A stretch of 58,578 bases of DNA from Streptococcus mitis SK597 (GTDB lineage Bacteria > Bacillota > Bacilli > Lactobacillales > Streptococcaceae). The DNA lies in NCBI RefSeq assembly GCF_000148545.1, contig NZ_AEDV01000018.1:1-58578 (forward strand), written 5' to 3'. The first letter of the stretch is position 1; each line of letters starts with the position of its first letter. The position numbers were made by a program, and so were the translations under genes. Under the pieces are notes generated by a model. It was given only the letters and a program-made list of their open reading frames with translations, was not told the DNA's origin and searched no databases. Below are positions 8,569 to 18,050 of the stretch, piece by piece.

Positions 8569-9186
8569 TCAAAGCATTTGCCAGAAGAAGTCAATAATAT
8601 AGGTTAGACCGTAGGTATAAACCACGAGGGTAAAGGGCTTGGTCAGAATGATGATGGTCATATAGCGCTTGAAGCTCATCTTGGTCAGGGCAGCCAGCAT
8701 ACAGAGAAAGTCGGCTGGACTAATGGGCCAAATCATCATAAAAATAAAGAAACGGTCAAAACGATTTCCTTTATCCAACCAGCCGATATACTTGTCGTAG
8801 GTACGCTTGCTGACGACAGACTGAACAAAGGCAGCTCCGTAGAGGCGCACCAGATAAAAGATAATGGCACAGCCAATCACGATTCCGATATAGTTGTAGA
8901 TAGTACCGATGATGTGACCGTAGATAAAGACCCCAGCGACGGAGGTCAAGGCCCCAGGAATGATAGGGACGACCGTTTGTAAAATCTGTAAAAAGATAAA
9001 GAGAGGTGGCCCCCAGATACCTGCTTGCTGGATAAAGGCAGAGAGGGTTTCTTTAGACTGTAAAACCCCAGCCTGATAAGCCCAAATACAGAAAATCAAA
9101 CTCCCAACCCCGCCGACAATCGATGAGATATTGATAACTTGCTGTAAAAGGGGAGAAACAGCTTTCATTTGTTTATCCTGTGACAT
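8569..9186 (-). CDS. VTT/DedA-type (TVP38/TMEM64) membrane protein
   Basis: A 205-aa integral membrane protein with about five to six hydrophobic segments. The central region PIIPGALTSVAGVFIYG with the following small-residue helix is the signature of the VTT (SNARE-associated/DedA-like) domain, and a Pro-containing segment MIWPISPADFLCML matches the family's re-entrant region. Members are thought to act in lipid or carrier-lipid translocation; the substrate here is unknown. The ATG at 9186 is preceded by GAGGAG on the minus strand. A short inverted repeat (TATAGT/ACTATA) near 9205-9225 upstream could be a promoter or operator. Confidence 0.8.
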   Translation of the reverse strand: MSQDKQMKAVSPLLQQVINISSIVGGVGSLIFCIWAYQAGVLQSKETLSAFIQQAGIWGPPLFIFLQILQTVVPIIPGALTSVAGVFIYGHIIGTIYNYIGIVIGCAIIFYLVRLYGAAFVQSVVSKRTYDKYIGWLDKGNRFDRFFIFMMIWPISPADFLCMLAALTKMSFKRYMTIIILTKPFTLVVYTYGLTYIIDFFWQML

Positions 9187-9292
9187 GTAAACTCCTCATA
9201 GATAGTATATTTCTACTATACCATATTTTGGAGGAGAAAGGGGGAATGAGTCTTTTTGCTATGGGAAGAGTGATGGAATTTGAGGCTAAACA

Positions 9293-9301
9293 TGCTATAA
9301 T
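9293..9301 (+). promoter_or_regulatory. extended -10 promoter of hsdR
   Basis: TGCTATAAT 33 bases before the hsdR start; no clear -35. Confidence 0.55.
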
Positions 9302-9333
9302 AAAGGGAGCAGACAAGTAGCAAAGGAGAGAGT

Positions 9334-12324
9334 ATGATACAGGTAAAACCAGAACTGGAGATAGAAAAACAACTGATCAGCCAACTGGTAACTGGGGAAA
9401 GTCAATGGACTTACAGAGATGACCTTAAAACAGAAGAGCAATTATGGGAAAACGTCTTTGAAAAGCTAGCCCAGAACAATGTGGCTCTATTGGCAGATCA
9501 TCCTCTGACAGAACAGGAAAAACGCCAGATAAAGAATCAACTGAACTTTGTTAGCTACTATGATGCGGCCAAGTGGTTGGTCGGCGAAAATGGCATTGCC
9601 AAGGTTGAGGTTCAGAGAGAAGATGCTAGTTTGGGGACTATCCGTTTATCTGTCATTTGGCGAGACAATATCGCAGCTGGTAAGTCTAGTTATGAGGTTG
9701 TCAACCAAGTCGAGAGAGATAAGATAAATCCTCAGGATCAAGACCGCAGGCTAGATGTGACTCTCTTGATCAATGGCCTTCCTATGATTCAAATTGAGCT
9801 TAAAAGTCCCCGAGTTGCTTTTTTAGATGCCTTTCATCAAATCAAGAAGTATGATAGAGAAGGAAAGTTCCGTGGCATCTACTCTAGCTTACAGATGTTT
9901 GTTGTGACCAATAAGGTAGATACTCGCTATATCGCTGCAGCTAGGGAAAATAAACTCAACAAGCAATTTCTAACCAAGTGGGTGGATAAGGACAACCAAC
10001 CTATAACGAGCTTGACCAGTTTTGCCCACGAAGTCCTTTCCATCCCTCGTGCCCACCAGATGGTCATGCAGTATTCTGTCCTTGATGATAGCAAGAAGGC
10101 TCTCATCCTCCTGCGTCCCTACCAGATCCATGCTATTGAGGCTGTTCAGGAAGCCTCTCGCCAGCAAGCATCAGGCTATGTTTGGCATACGACTGGTTCA
10201 GGAAAGACATTGACCTCCTATAAGGTAGCACGGAATCTTCTCCAAATCCCTTCTATTCAAAAGACAATCTTTGTCGTTGACCGCAGGGACTTGGACCAAC
10301 AAACCACTTCATCTTTTCTCTCTTATGCGACCAATGATGTCATTGATATCGATGAGACGGATAATACCCATGATTTGGTCAAGCGCTTAGGAAGTAATGA
10401 TAAGCGTGTGGTGGTAACGACCATCCAGAAAATCACTACTATGATGCGTAAGTTTGAGCAAGGACTTTACCAGCGTGATGCGGACAAAATCAAGGACCTC
10501 CGAGTGGCCTTTGTCGTGGATGAATGCCACCGTGCCGTGACGCCACAAACACAAAAAGACATTAAGGTCTTTTTCCCACAGTCTCTCTGGTATGGTTTTA
10601 CAGGCACACCTATCTTTAAGGAAAATAAACGCCAGCAAGTCGGCGATCTAGCCCAAACCACCCAGCAACAGTACGGTGACCGTCTCCATGAGTATACAGT
10701 CAAGGAAGCCATCCATGACGGAGCAGTTTTAGGCTTTAAGGTGGATTATCGCAATACCCTCATCACGGATAAATCCGAAAAGGACATACCAGATACTGTC
10801 TACGAGGATGAGGAACATATGCTGGAAGTCTTGGATGCCATTATCAATAAATCGCGTCAACAATTAGGCTTCCAAAAAGGAGTAGGTAAGACCTACAATG
10901 CCATCCTAACCGTCAAATCCATCCCTCAAGCCCAAGCCTACTATGACCTCCTCAAACGGGTCAAGGCTGGGGAGACAAGAGTCAAGGTATCGGAAAGGGT
11001 CAAGCAGGTCCTTCCTGACTTTCCAAAGGCGACCATCACCTACTCGGTCACAGAAAATGAAGAAGACTCAAGAACCAATCAAGACCACATGAAGCAGGTC
11101 TTAGAGGACTACAACCAAGAGTTTGATACCCACTTTACCATGGCGGATCTTCGTAGCTTTAATACGGATGTCAATAATCGTCTAGCTAGAAAACAGGACA
11201 AATACCTCTATCGCAATGAGCAGTTGGACTTAGTCATCGTTGTCAATCGTCTCTTAACAGGATTTGATGCGCCTTGTCTATCAACCCTCTTTATCGATCG
11301 TAAACCAATGCAACCGCAGGACTTGATCCAGGCCTTTAGCCGAACCAACCGAATCTTTGATTCTAGTAAGACCTACGGTCATATCATCACCTTTCAAAAG
11401 CCTCTAGCCTTTAAGGAAGCAGTAGATAATGCCCTCAAACTCTACTCAAATGGTGGAGAAAACGAGGTCCTAGCTCCGAGTTGGGAAGAGGAGAAGAGAA
11501 ACTTTTTGAGGAGTTGCAGTGATTTCAAAAATCTTGCTACTGATGACTATGTGAATGGTCTAGATTTCGAGCAAGTCTCTACGCCTGAGTTGAGGAAACT
11601 AGCTAAAACCTATCAAGCCCTTGATAAATACCTAGCCTCTATCCGAGTATACAAAGAGTATGATGAGGAAGAAGTTTACAGTCAGACAGGACTTGATGTA
11701 GAAAAGTTGGAAAGGTATCTGGGACTTTATCGAAATGTCCTTGCAGAATTAAAAAGCCGAGTAGAGGATGATGACGATGGAGAGCCACTTGATATTCACT
11801 ATGAACTGGAGTCTATCCAAGTAGACGAAATCAACTATGCCTATATCTTAACCTTGATCCAAAGTCTGATTGAGCAAGGTCAAAGTCAAGAAAAGAACCT
11901 AAGCGCTCAAGATAGGGAAGCCGTGGATAACTATATTCAGAGTCTTGAGAAGACCAATCCAAATCTTGCCCAGATCATCACTGAACTTTGGAGAGAGGTA
12001 CAAGAACATCCAGCAAGTTATCGTGGTCAGTCTATCGCAAATATCTTGGATCAGATGATTGAGGCGGTCATCCAGCAACACATCCAAGTCTTTAGCAAAC
12101 GCTGGTATGTCGGAGAGGATGAACTCCGTTACTATGTCGAACATTACCGTAAGGGAGCTAAAAAACAACTAGGAGAAAGCCAGCTGACCAAGAGCCAGCG
12201 CTATCAGGACTATAAGCTAGAGGTGGCGGATGCCCTCAATCCTCTCCTCTATAAAAAACAAATCAAGGAAGCCTATACCCAGCTAGTAGAGGAAGTTATT
12301 GAGCCTTTGAGGGTTGGAAGATAG
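9334..12324 (+). CDS. hsdR: Type I restriction enzyme, R (translocase/nuclease) subunit
   Basis: Restriction subunit of a type I system: after the HsdS/HsdM complex finds unmodified target sites it pumps DNA with ATP and cuts at a distance. The nuclease domain has [11 protein letters not shown]...IELK (Asp141, Glu155, Lys157; PD-(D/E)xK). Superfamily 2 helicase motifs follow: HTTGSGKT (Walker A, 288-292), VVDECHR (DECH, 396-399), GFTGTP, and a second RecA-like domain with RLLTGFDAP and QAFSRTNR. The length of 996 aa is full size with no break. Base composition is like the chromosome, unlike the AT-rich genes that follow. It has its own promoter and is separated from hsdS and hsdM by inserted genes. 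Confidence 0.95.
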   Translation: MIQVKPELEIEKQLISQLVTGESQWTYRDDLKTEEQLWENVFEKLAQNNVALLADHPLTEQEKRQIKNQLNFVSYYDAAKWLVGENGIAKVEVQREDASLGTIRLSVIWRDNIAAGKSSYEVVNQVERDKINPQDQDRRLDVTLLINGLPMIQIELKSPRVAFLDAFHQIKKYDREGKFRGIYSSLQMFVVTNKVDTRYIAAARENKLNKQFLTKWVDKDNQPITSLTSFAHEVLSIPRAHQMVMQYSVLDDSKKALILLRPYQIHAIEAVQEASRQQASGYVWHTTGSGKTLTSYKVARNLLQIPSIQKTIFVVDRRDLDQQTTSSFLSYATNDVIDIDETDNTHDLVKRLGSNDKRVVVTTIQKITTMMRKFEQGLYQRDADKIKDLRVAFVVDECHRAVTPQTQKDIKVFFPQSLWYGFTGTPIFKENKRQQVGDLAQTTQQQYGDRLHEYTVKEAIHDGAVLGFKVDYRNTLITDKSEKDIPDTVYEDEEHMLEVLDAIINKSRQQLGFQKGVGKTYNAILTVKSIPQAQAYYDLLKRVKAGETRVKVSERVKQVLPDFPKATITYSVTENEEDSRTNQDHMKQVLEDYNQEFDTHFTMADLRSFNTDVNNRLARKQDKYLYRNEQLDLVIVVNRLLTGFDAPCLSTLFIDRKPMQPQDLIQAFSRTNRIFDSSKTYGHIITFQKPLAFKEAVDNALKLYSNGGENEVLAPSWEEEKRNFLRSCSDFKNLATDDYVNGLDFEQVSTPELRKLAKTYQALDKYLASIRVYKEYDEEEVYSQTGLDVEKLERYLGLYRNVLAELKSRVEDDDDGEPLDIHYELESIQVDEINYAYILTLIQSLIEQGQSQEKNLSAQDREAVDNYIQSLEKTNPNLAQIITELWREVQEHPASYRGQSIANILDQMIEAVIQQHIQVFSKRWYVGEDELRYYVEHYRKGAKKQLGESQLTKSQRYQDYKLEVADALNPLLYKKQIKEAYTQLVEEVIEPLRVGR

Positions 12325-12345
12325 TAAAACTTTGGAGGAAAAAGC

Positions 12346-12909
12346 ATGAATTGGACTACCATTTTTGCGGGAATCGCAGCATTTGTTTCAATTGTGAATA
12401 TTTTTGTAACTATTAGAAATAATAAGGCTCAAATACAAGCCCAGATTATCTCAAGTTCTCGTGTTCAGTGGATTAAGGAAGTTAGAGAAATCTACTCGAA
12501 TTTTATTAAATTAAGTACAGAGTTTCATAATGAGTTATTGTTTTTAAGAGTATGTGATAATGAAGAAAATTTTGATAAAAATTTTAATATGTTGAGAGGA
12601 AATTTGTGGTCAAGTTATTATCAATTAATTTCTTATTTCCCCAAAAAAGACAGTGATGGAAGAAACTCTGAGATTGTAAGTGTATTTAATGAATTAGTTA
12701 ATTTTCTGGAAGAAAAATTAGAGTATTCCTATGGAGATATCACTTTTTCGGAGTTTGTACCAAGTTTTCAGGAATTGCAAAGATATGATGTTCCTGAACA
12801 ATATAAAGCTATGCTGAATATAGTTTCTGATAAATTTTCTTTTTATATGAAAGCGGAATGGGTGAAAGCAAAATTAGAGGTGGAGAACCAATTTAAGTTC
12901 TCCAAGTAA
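12346..12909 (+). CDS. Unknown membrane-anchored protein in the RM locus
   Basis: A 187-aa protein not recognised as a characterised family. The N-terminus is one transmembrane segment (about residues 5-24), followed by basic residues and the stretch SSSRVQWIKEVREIYSNFIK. The remainder is a predicted helical soluble domain on the cytoplasmic side. I recall proteins with a similar short R-x-x-WI-x-x-VR motif near defence genes, but no function is known to me. It has a good ribosome site (TTGGAGGA) 22 bases after hsdR and is followed by a terminator, so it belongs to the hsdR transcript. Codon use is AT-rich, unlike hsdR, which points to acquisition with the island. Confidence 0.75.
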   Translation: MNWTTIFAGIAAFVSIVNIFVTIRNNKAQIQAQIISSSRVQWIKEVREIYSNFIKLSTEFHNELLFLRVCDNEENFDKNFNMLRGNLWSSYYQLISYFPKKDSDGRNSEIVSVFNELVNFLEEKLEYSYGDITFSEFVPSFQELQRYDVPEQYKAMLNIVSDKFSFYMKAEWVKAKLEVENQFKFSK

Positions 12910-12910
12910 T

Positions 12911-12955
12911 AAAATAACAGGTGTTGTCTAGTAAAGTACAATGCCTGTTATTTTT
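12911..12955 (+). terminator. rho-independent terminator closing the hsdR transcript
   Basis: Perfect 11-bp stem AAAATAACAGG (12911-12921) / CCTGTTATTTT (12944-12954), followed by a further T. Confidence 0.82.
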
Positions 12956-12972
12956 GTTTATCTGTCCCTAAA

Positions 12973-13001
12973 TTGACATTTTTGTCCCATGGTGTTATAC
13001 T
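12973..13001 (+). promoter_or_regulatory. strong promoter of the AAA+/subtilase-hsdS-kwa-hsdM unit
   Basis: TTGACA (12973-12978), 17 bases, TATACT (12996-13001) with TG one base before, an extended -10. The direct repeat TGTCCC occurs at 12963-12968 and 12983-12988, 20 bases apart and flanking the -35, and may be an operator. The ATG of the next gene is at 13032 with GGAGG upstream. Confidence 0.78.
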
Positions 13002-13031
13002 TAGTTTAGTATTTAAAATGGAGGTCTAGCA

Positions 13032-14075
13032 ATGAAAAAAAAGCAAGTGATTAACTTAATTAGGTATTTTACAGAGAAGAATGAGTCTGGATTCAGGACT
13101 GAAGCGTATGAAATAGCAAAATCATTTGATAAAAGTGGAGACTATCAGTTAGCTGAATATATAATGGCATTGCTATCAGATGCTAATACTTTTGTTCCAC
13201 AAATGAATAAAGAAGATATTGAATCGTTGAGGAAGGTTTCACTGCTGAACTTAGAATCATTGCCTTTGCCAGAACCTATCTCAAAAGATGTGATTGGGAT
13301 AGTGAATGCTGTTCGGAGGAATATTGGAGTAAATAAGTTTCTCTTTGAAGGGGCACCAGGGACTGGGAAGACAGAGACAACAAAACAAATAACTCGCCTA
13401 TTGGAACGAGAACTTTATATTGTAGATTTTGAAGCAATAGTTGATAGTAAATTAGGACAAACGTCAAAGAATATTGCTTCACTCTTTAAGGAAATAAATA
13501 GTTTTTCTAAACCTAACAGAGTAGTTATATTGTTTGATGAAATAGATGCTATTGCTTTAAATAGATTAGATACCAATGACTTGAGAGAAATGGGAAGAGC
13601 AACTTCTGCTATATTGAAGGGAATAGACTCACTAAATAATGAGGTTGTTTTAATTGCTACGACTAATCTGTTTGATGTTTTTGATAAAGCTTTAATAAGA
13701 CGTTTTGATGCAGTAATTAATTTTAATAATTATAATCAAGATGATTTATTAGATATTTCAAATATTTTAATGAGTGATATTTTAAAAGATTTTAAACAAT
13801 CTGGGAAAAATAGTAAATTATTGAGAAAGATTATCTCTCTGATGAAACCTATTCCTTATCCAGGTGAACTAAAGAATATTTTAAAGAGTGCAGTAGCTTT
13901 TAGCAGTTTAACTGATAAATACGATTATTTGAGGCGAATCTTTACAAATGCATATAAATCTATAGATGAAGTTTCAATTGAAGAATTAAAAGAGCTTGGT
14001 TTCACAGTACGTGAAATAGAGATTTTGAAAGGTATTTCAAAAAGTCAGGTTTCAAGAGAGTTAAAAGGATGTTAA
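13032..14075 (+). CDS. ietA: AAA+ ATPase, IetA-like (anti-phage ATPase/protease pair)
   Basis: A 347-aa AAA+ protein. Walker A is GAPGTGKT (107-114), Walker B VVILFDEID (164-172), sensor 1 VLIATTN (206-212) and a likely arginine finger is in ALIRRFD (220-226). The first 100 residues are helical and not recognised. The C-terminus has a helix-turn-helix-like end (VREIEILKGISKSQVSREL). The stop is three bases before a subtilisin-like protease gene; this pairing of AAA+ ATPase and S8 protease is the layout of IetAS, known as a plasmid stability module and later reported as anti-phage. The name rests on that layout and on the motifs, not on an alignment. The gene has its own strong promoter and is AT-rich. 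Confidence 0.75.
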   Translation: MKKKQVINLIRYFTEKNESGFRTEAYEIAKSFDKSGDYQLAEYIMALLSDANTFVPQMNKEDIESLRKVSLLNLESLPLPEPISKDVIGIVNAVRRNIGVNKFLFEGAPGTGKTETTKQITRLLERELYIVDFEAIVDSKLGQTSKNIASLFKEINSFSKPNRVVILFDEIDAIALNRLDTNDLREMGRATSAILKGIDSLNNEVVLIATTNLFDVFDKALIRRFDAVINFNNYNQDDLLDISNILMSDILKDFKQSGKNSKLLRKIISLMKPIPYPGELKNILKSAVAFSSLTDKYDYLRRIFTNAYKSIDEVSIEELKELGFTVREIEILKGISKSQVSRELKGC

Positions 14076-14078
14076 AGA

Positions 14079-16304
14079 ATGAATGAATTATTGCAATTAA
14101 AGGGGCGTTTTGAGCAAAAATCAAGTAGTGGTCGACCAGGTTCTCCAAAGTTGTTGGCTAATCAAATTGTAAGTGAAAAAAAAATATTAAAATTAAAAAA
14201 AGAGCTCGAAGAACTTAAAGAATATTGGTCAAATATCTCATATTTTGAAGGAGCTTTAATTTCAGTAACTTATGTAGATGTTGTTGCAAAAAGTAGAAGA
14301 ATGAGAGAACTATTTAAAAAAAATAGTAGAATTCAACCAAATGATTGCGTTGTTGGAGCCAAATTTATTGATAAAACTTCTACAGAGAAGCAACATGTTA
14401 TTACTTATTACGTAGATTTAGATGTTTTGGATGAATCGATTAATACTTTGAATATAGTTGCATCATTACTTATTAAAGATTTCAATGGAGAAATTTCTAC
14501 AGAAAAATTAAATTCGATTAGTGACAGGACAGATAATTATGAACCAGGAATAATTGCTAGAACAAAATTTTTACAAGCTATTGTAGACATTAGTTCGATT
14601 GAAAATTTTGCAATACCCAAAAATGAACTTGATGAACTAAGAACATCAATTATTAGTATCTTTGATACCAAAGTACCTACAAGTGAATTATTAAAGAGGG
14701 TTGGTTTAAATGTTCCTGATTACAGAGTGATTGATGAGACAACGATATTATTGACTCCGGATCAGTTAGAAATCTTAAATGAAAAGGCTCCTTATCTGAT
14801 TTCTATGGCTACTACAGATTTATCGAAATTGGATACTCAGAATTTTGAAATTTTTGATAGCGGGCATAGAATGACAATTCCTTCACCTGCAGATGAACCG
14901 GTAGTCGGAGTTATTGATACTATGTTTGATAGTAGTGTTTATTTTTCTGAATGGGTGACATTTCAAGATAAGGTAAATGCCGATATTCCAATTAATCCAA
15001 CTGATTATGAACACGGTACAGCTGTATCTTCGTTAATTGTTGACGGTGCTTCAATTAATCCAGAATTAGATGATGGTTGTGGTCGTTTTAGAGTTAAACA
15101 TTTTGGAGTTGCAAGGGGTAGCAAGTTTAGTTCATTTTCTATACTTAAGTCAATTAAAGAAATAGTAGCAGAGAATAGAGATATTAAGGTATGGAATTTA
15201 TCATTAGGGTCAGCATTAGAAATTCAAAAAAATTTCATTTCTCCAGAAGCTGCTTTGTTAGATAAAATACAATATGAATTTGATGTTATATTTGTGATAG
15301 CAGGAACAAATAAAAGAGTGAGTGATAAAGCTAGAATGAAAATAGGGGCACCAGCAGATTCGATAAATTCTCTAGTTGTGAATGCCGTTGATAAGGATAA
15401 TAAACCAGCGACATACTCTAGAGAAGGTAAAGTGTTGTCCTTCTTTAATAAACCTGATATTTCTTATTTTGGAGGGGATGGGAAAAACAAAATAAGAGTT
15501 TGTATGCCTACAGGAGAATATTTTGTAGCAGGAACATCTTTTGCAGCACCTTGGATTACTAGAAAAATAGCATATTTAATCCATAAGATAGGGTTAAGTA
15601 GGGAGGTAGCGAAAGCTTTAATTATTGATTCTGCAATATCATGGTCAAAAGCAAATAGTTCTATGAATTTAATCGGGTATGGTGTAGTACCTCAAAAAAT
15701 CGAAAATGTGCTTAACTCCCAAGATGATGAGATTAAGTTTGTTATATCTGGAGAATCAATCATGTTTGATACATACAATTATAATCTTCCAGTGCCTGTT
15801 GTTGATGATAAGCACCCTTACATTGCTAAAGCAACGTTGTGTTATTTTCCCAAGTGTTCTAGGAATCAAGGAGTTGATTATACAAATACAGAATTAGATA
15901 TTTATTTTGGTAGACTTAATGGACAGAAAATAATTACTGTGAATGATAATAAACAAAATGATAATGTGTCTCTTTCTGAAACAGATGCTAGAGGATTGTA
16001 TAGAAAATGGGATAATATCAAATCAATTATAGAGTACGTTAAACCAAATGGGCGAGCTAAGAAGGCATATGGTGATGGTTTGTGGGGGTTTAGTCTTAAA
16101 ACTAAGGAACGACTTAACAATGGTGATGGTAGAGAACTTAGGTTTGGAATAGTTGTAACACTTAAAGAAATGAAAGGGATAAATAGGATTTCTGATTTCA
16201 TTAGTCAATGTTCTATGCGTGGTTGGCTTGTGAATAGAATTGACGTTCAGGAAATGATTGATATTTATAATGTTGCTGAGGGAGAAATTCATTTTGAAGA
16301 TTAA
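14079..16304 (+). CDS. ietS: Subtilisin-like serine protease, IetS-like
   Basis: A 741-aa protein without a signal peptide, hence cytoplasmic. Residues 1-270 are a long N-terminal region of unknown fold. The peptidase S8 core follows with all catalytic residues: Asp280 in VVGVIDT, His312 in EHGTAVSSLI, Ser487 in GTSFAAPW, and a likely oxyanion Asn411 in IAGTN. A C-terminal region of about 240 residues (YFPKCSRNQGVDYTN, TLKEM) is typical of large defence-associated subtilases. It lies directly behind the AAA+ gene and in front of hsdS with no terminator. The expected role is a protease held in check or activated by the ATPase partner on phage infection; this is by analogy. Strongly AT-rich. 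Confidence 0.8.
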   Translation: MNELLQLKGRFEQKSSSGRPGSPKLLANQIVSEKKILKLKKELEELKEYWSNISYFEGALISVTYVDVVAKSRRMRELFKKNSRIQPNDCVVGAKFIDKTSTEKQHVITYYVDLDVLDESINTLNIVASLLIKDFNGEISTEKLNSISDRTDNYEPGIIARTKFLQAIVDISSIENFAIPKNELDELRTSIISIFDTKVPTSELLKRVGLNVPDYRVIDETTILLTPDQLEILNEKAPYLISMATTDLSKLDTQNFEIFDSGHRMTIPSPADEPVVGVIDTMFDSSVYFSEWVTFQDKVNADIPINPTDYEHGTAVSSLIVDGASINPELDDGCGRFRVKHFGVARGSKFSSFSILKSIKEIVAENRDIKVWNLSLGSALEIQKNFISPEAALLDKIQYEFDVIFVIAGTNKRVSDKARMKIGAPADSINSLVVNAVDKDNKPATYSREGKVLSFFNKPDISYFGGDGKNKIRVCMPTGEYFVAGTSFAAPWITRKIAYLIHKIGLSREVAKALIIDSAISWSKANSSMNLIGYGVVPQKIENVLNSQDDEIKFVISGESIMFDTYNYNLPVPVVDDKHPYIAKATLCYFPKCSRNQGVDYTNTELDIYFGRLNGQKIITVNDNKQNDNVSLSETDARGLYRKWDNIKSIIEYVKPNGRAKKAYGDGLWGFSLKTKERLNNGDGRELRFGIVVTLKEMKGINRISDFISQCSMRGWLVNRIDVQEMIDIYNVAEGEIHFED

Positions 16305-16342
16305 TTTTATTAAAAAAAGCTTGATGAAGGTTAGATAAAAAT

Positions 16343-17515
16343 ATGATAAAGCAAGATATTCCTAAAATAAGATTCTATTCCTATCAAGGTTCTTGGACAG
16401 AAAATAGAATTGCAGATATAGTCAAAATATCTGCTGGTGGTGATGTAGATAAAGTAAAATTGAAGGAAAGTGGAAAATATCCTGTTATTGCAAATGCTTT
16501 GACAAACAAAGGAATCGTTGGATTTTATGAAGATTATAAAGTGAAAGCTCCTGCAGTGACTGTTACGGGTCGTGGAGATGTTGGATATGCAGTAGCAAGA
16601 CATGAAAATTTTACTCCAATTGTTAGACTCTTGACTCTTCAATCGGAAAAAATTGATGTTGATTATCTTGAAAATCAGATTAATTCTATGAGAATTTTAA
16701 ATGAATCTACGGGTGTTCCTCAATTGACAGCTCCACAACTTGGGAACTATAAAGTGTATTATCCTGAAATTGAAGAACAATCCGCCATCGGCTCCCTATT
16801 CCGCACCCTCGACGACCTTCTGGCTAGCTACAAGGACAATCTCGCCAACTACCAATCTCTCAAGGCGACCATGCTCTCTAAGATGTTTCCAAAAGATGGA
16901 CAGACAGTTCCTGAGATTCGTTTGAATGGATTTGACGGTGAGTGGGAAGTTCAGAGTCTAAAAGAATTGGCTAGATTTTCTAAAGGTAATGGGTATACAA
17001 AAAGTGACTTAGTAAATTCTGGAAATGAAATAATTCTATATGGTCAACTTTATACTAATTATCAAACTGTAATCTCTATGGTTAATACATTTGTTCTTGA
17101 AACAAGAGAGAAATCCGTAATTAGTAAGGGAGGGGAAGTTGTAGTACCGGCATCTGGGGAAAGTGCTGAGGATATTTCAAGAGCATCAGTCATTGAAAAA
17201 TCTGGAGTTATTATAGGTGGCGATTTAAATATAATCTATCCAGATGAGAATAAAGTGGATTCTATCTTCTTAGCTTTAACCATTTCAAATGGAAGTCAAC
17301 AGAAAGAATTGATTAAAAGAGCACAAGGAAAATCAGTCGTTCACTTAAGAAATAATGATTTAGAAAAAGTTGTTTTACACTATCCTTCTATAGAGGAACA
17401 ACAAGCCATAGGTGCCTACTTCTCAAACCTAGATAACCTGTTCAATTTTCATCAAGAAAAAATTTCTCAGCTAGAAACACTTAAAAAGAAACTCTTGCAA
17501 GATATGTTTATTTGA
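16343..17515 (+). CDS. hsdS: Type I restriction-modification specificity subunit
   Basis: Reads the bipartite target sequence for the HsdM/HsdR complex. At 390 aa it has the usual plan: target domain 1 (about 15-145), conserved helical repeat 1 (EEQSAIGSLFRTLDDLL to SKMFPKDGQ, about 148-195), target domain 2 (about 205-345) and repeat 2 (EEQQAIGAYFSNLDNLF to the end). PEIRLNGFDGEWE marks the entry to target domain 2. Base use is mosaic: the first helical repeat is chromosome-like while both target domains are AT-rich, as expected from domain exchange. Only one hsdS is present, with no inverted copy or recombinase nearby, so phase variation by inversion is not indicated here. It lies 38 bases after the protease gene. 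Confidence 0.92.
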   Translation: MIKQDIPKIRFYSYQGSWTENRIADIVKISAGGDVDKVKLKESGKYPVIANALTNKGIVGFYEDYKVKAPAVTVTGRGDVGYAVARHENFTPIVRLLTLQSEKIDVDYLENQINSMRILNESTGVPQLTAPQLGNYKVYYPEIEEQSAIGSLFRTLDDLLASYKDNLANYQSLKATMLSKMFPKDGQTVPEIRLNGFDGEWEVQSLKELARFSKGNGYTKSDLVNSGNEIILYGQLYTNYQTVISMVNTFVLETREKSVISKGGEVVVPASGESAEDISRASVIEKSGVIIGGDLNIIYPDENKVDSIFLALTISNGSQQKELIKRAQGKSVVHLRNNDLEKVVLHYPSIEEQQAIGAYFSNLDNLFNFHQEKISQLETLKKKLLQDMFI

Positions 17516-17524
17516 GGTTCCCTA

Positions 17525-18049
17525 ATGAAATTTTTAGAAAGATTATTTTTGTCGTTTAGTTCTTTTTTTCCTGGTTTAATTTTGTTTATTTTTACTATAA
17601 ATATTTGTCCAAATGTTGAAAGTTTAATGATGAGTCTTATTAAAATATTTATTTTGATTTCAGTTATGCTAGTAGTTGCATTCGTATCACTGAAATATTT
17701 TGAAGAAAAGGAAATATCTGATACAGCTACCATCGTCTCGATTCAACCGGTTGAGCATGAAATTATTCCAACGTATATAGGTTTGTTTGTCATAATGCTT
17801 GGTTTGGGTAGTTTAAGTCTAATTTATCAAATGTTTATTGTGTTATTTATATTTGGGATATGGTTTGTTTTAATGGAAAAATCTTATTATTTTAATCTTA
17901 TTTGGTTACTTAAATATAGGTATTATAAGACACAAGATAAGATTGGTAATACTTATATAATTTACAGTAAGAGAAATGATGTAAAAGAAGTTGGTAAAAT
18001 TCAGAATTTAGTAAGAATAAATAATTTTACATTTTTGGAGAAGGAATAA
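17525..18049 (+). CDS. kwaA: Four-helix membrane protein, KwaA-like (Kiwa defence)
   Basis: A 174-aa protein with four hydrophobic segments (about residues 5-25, 33-56, 80-100 and 101-118) and a soluble C-terminal tail of about 50 residues. The order (two helices, a short charged loop, two helices, tail) and the size fit KwaA, the membrane sensor of the Kiwa anti-phage system. The next gene, one base away, looks like KwaB, which is the main support for the name. The ribosome site is GAGG. It is strongly AT-rich and inserted between hsdS and hsdM. Alternative: an unrelated small membrane protein. Confidence 0.62.
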   Translation: MKFLERLFLSFSSFFPGLILFIFTINICPNVESLMMSLIKIFILISVMLVVAFVSLKYFEEKEISDTATIVSIQPVEHEIIPTYIGLFVIMLGLGSLSLIYQMFIVLFIFGIWFVLMEKSYYFNLIWLLKYRYYKTQDKIGNTYIIYSKRNDVKEVGKIQNLVRINNFTFLEKE

Positions 18050-18050
18050 T

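Noticed and set aside
13276-13482. Small antisense frame inside the AAA+ ATPase gene as an antitoxin
   Set aside because: No promoter, ribosome site or antitoxin features; it is a by-product of the coding strand.
16343-17515. Phase-variable inverting hsdS locus like pneumococcal SpnIII
   Set aside because: Only one hsdS, no inverted partial copies and no recombinase gene in the island.
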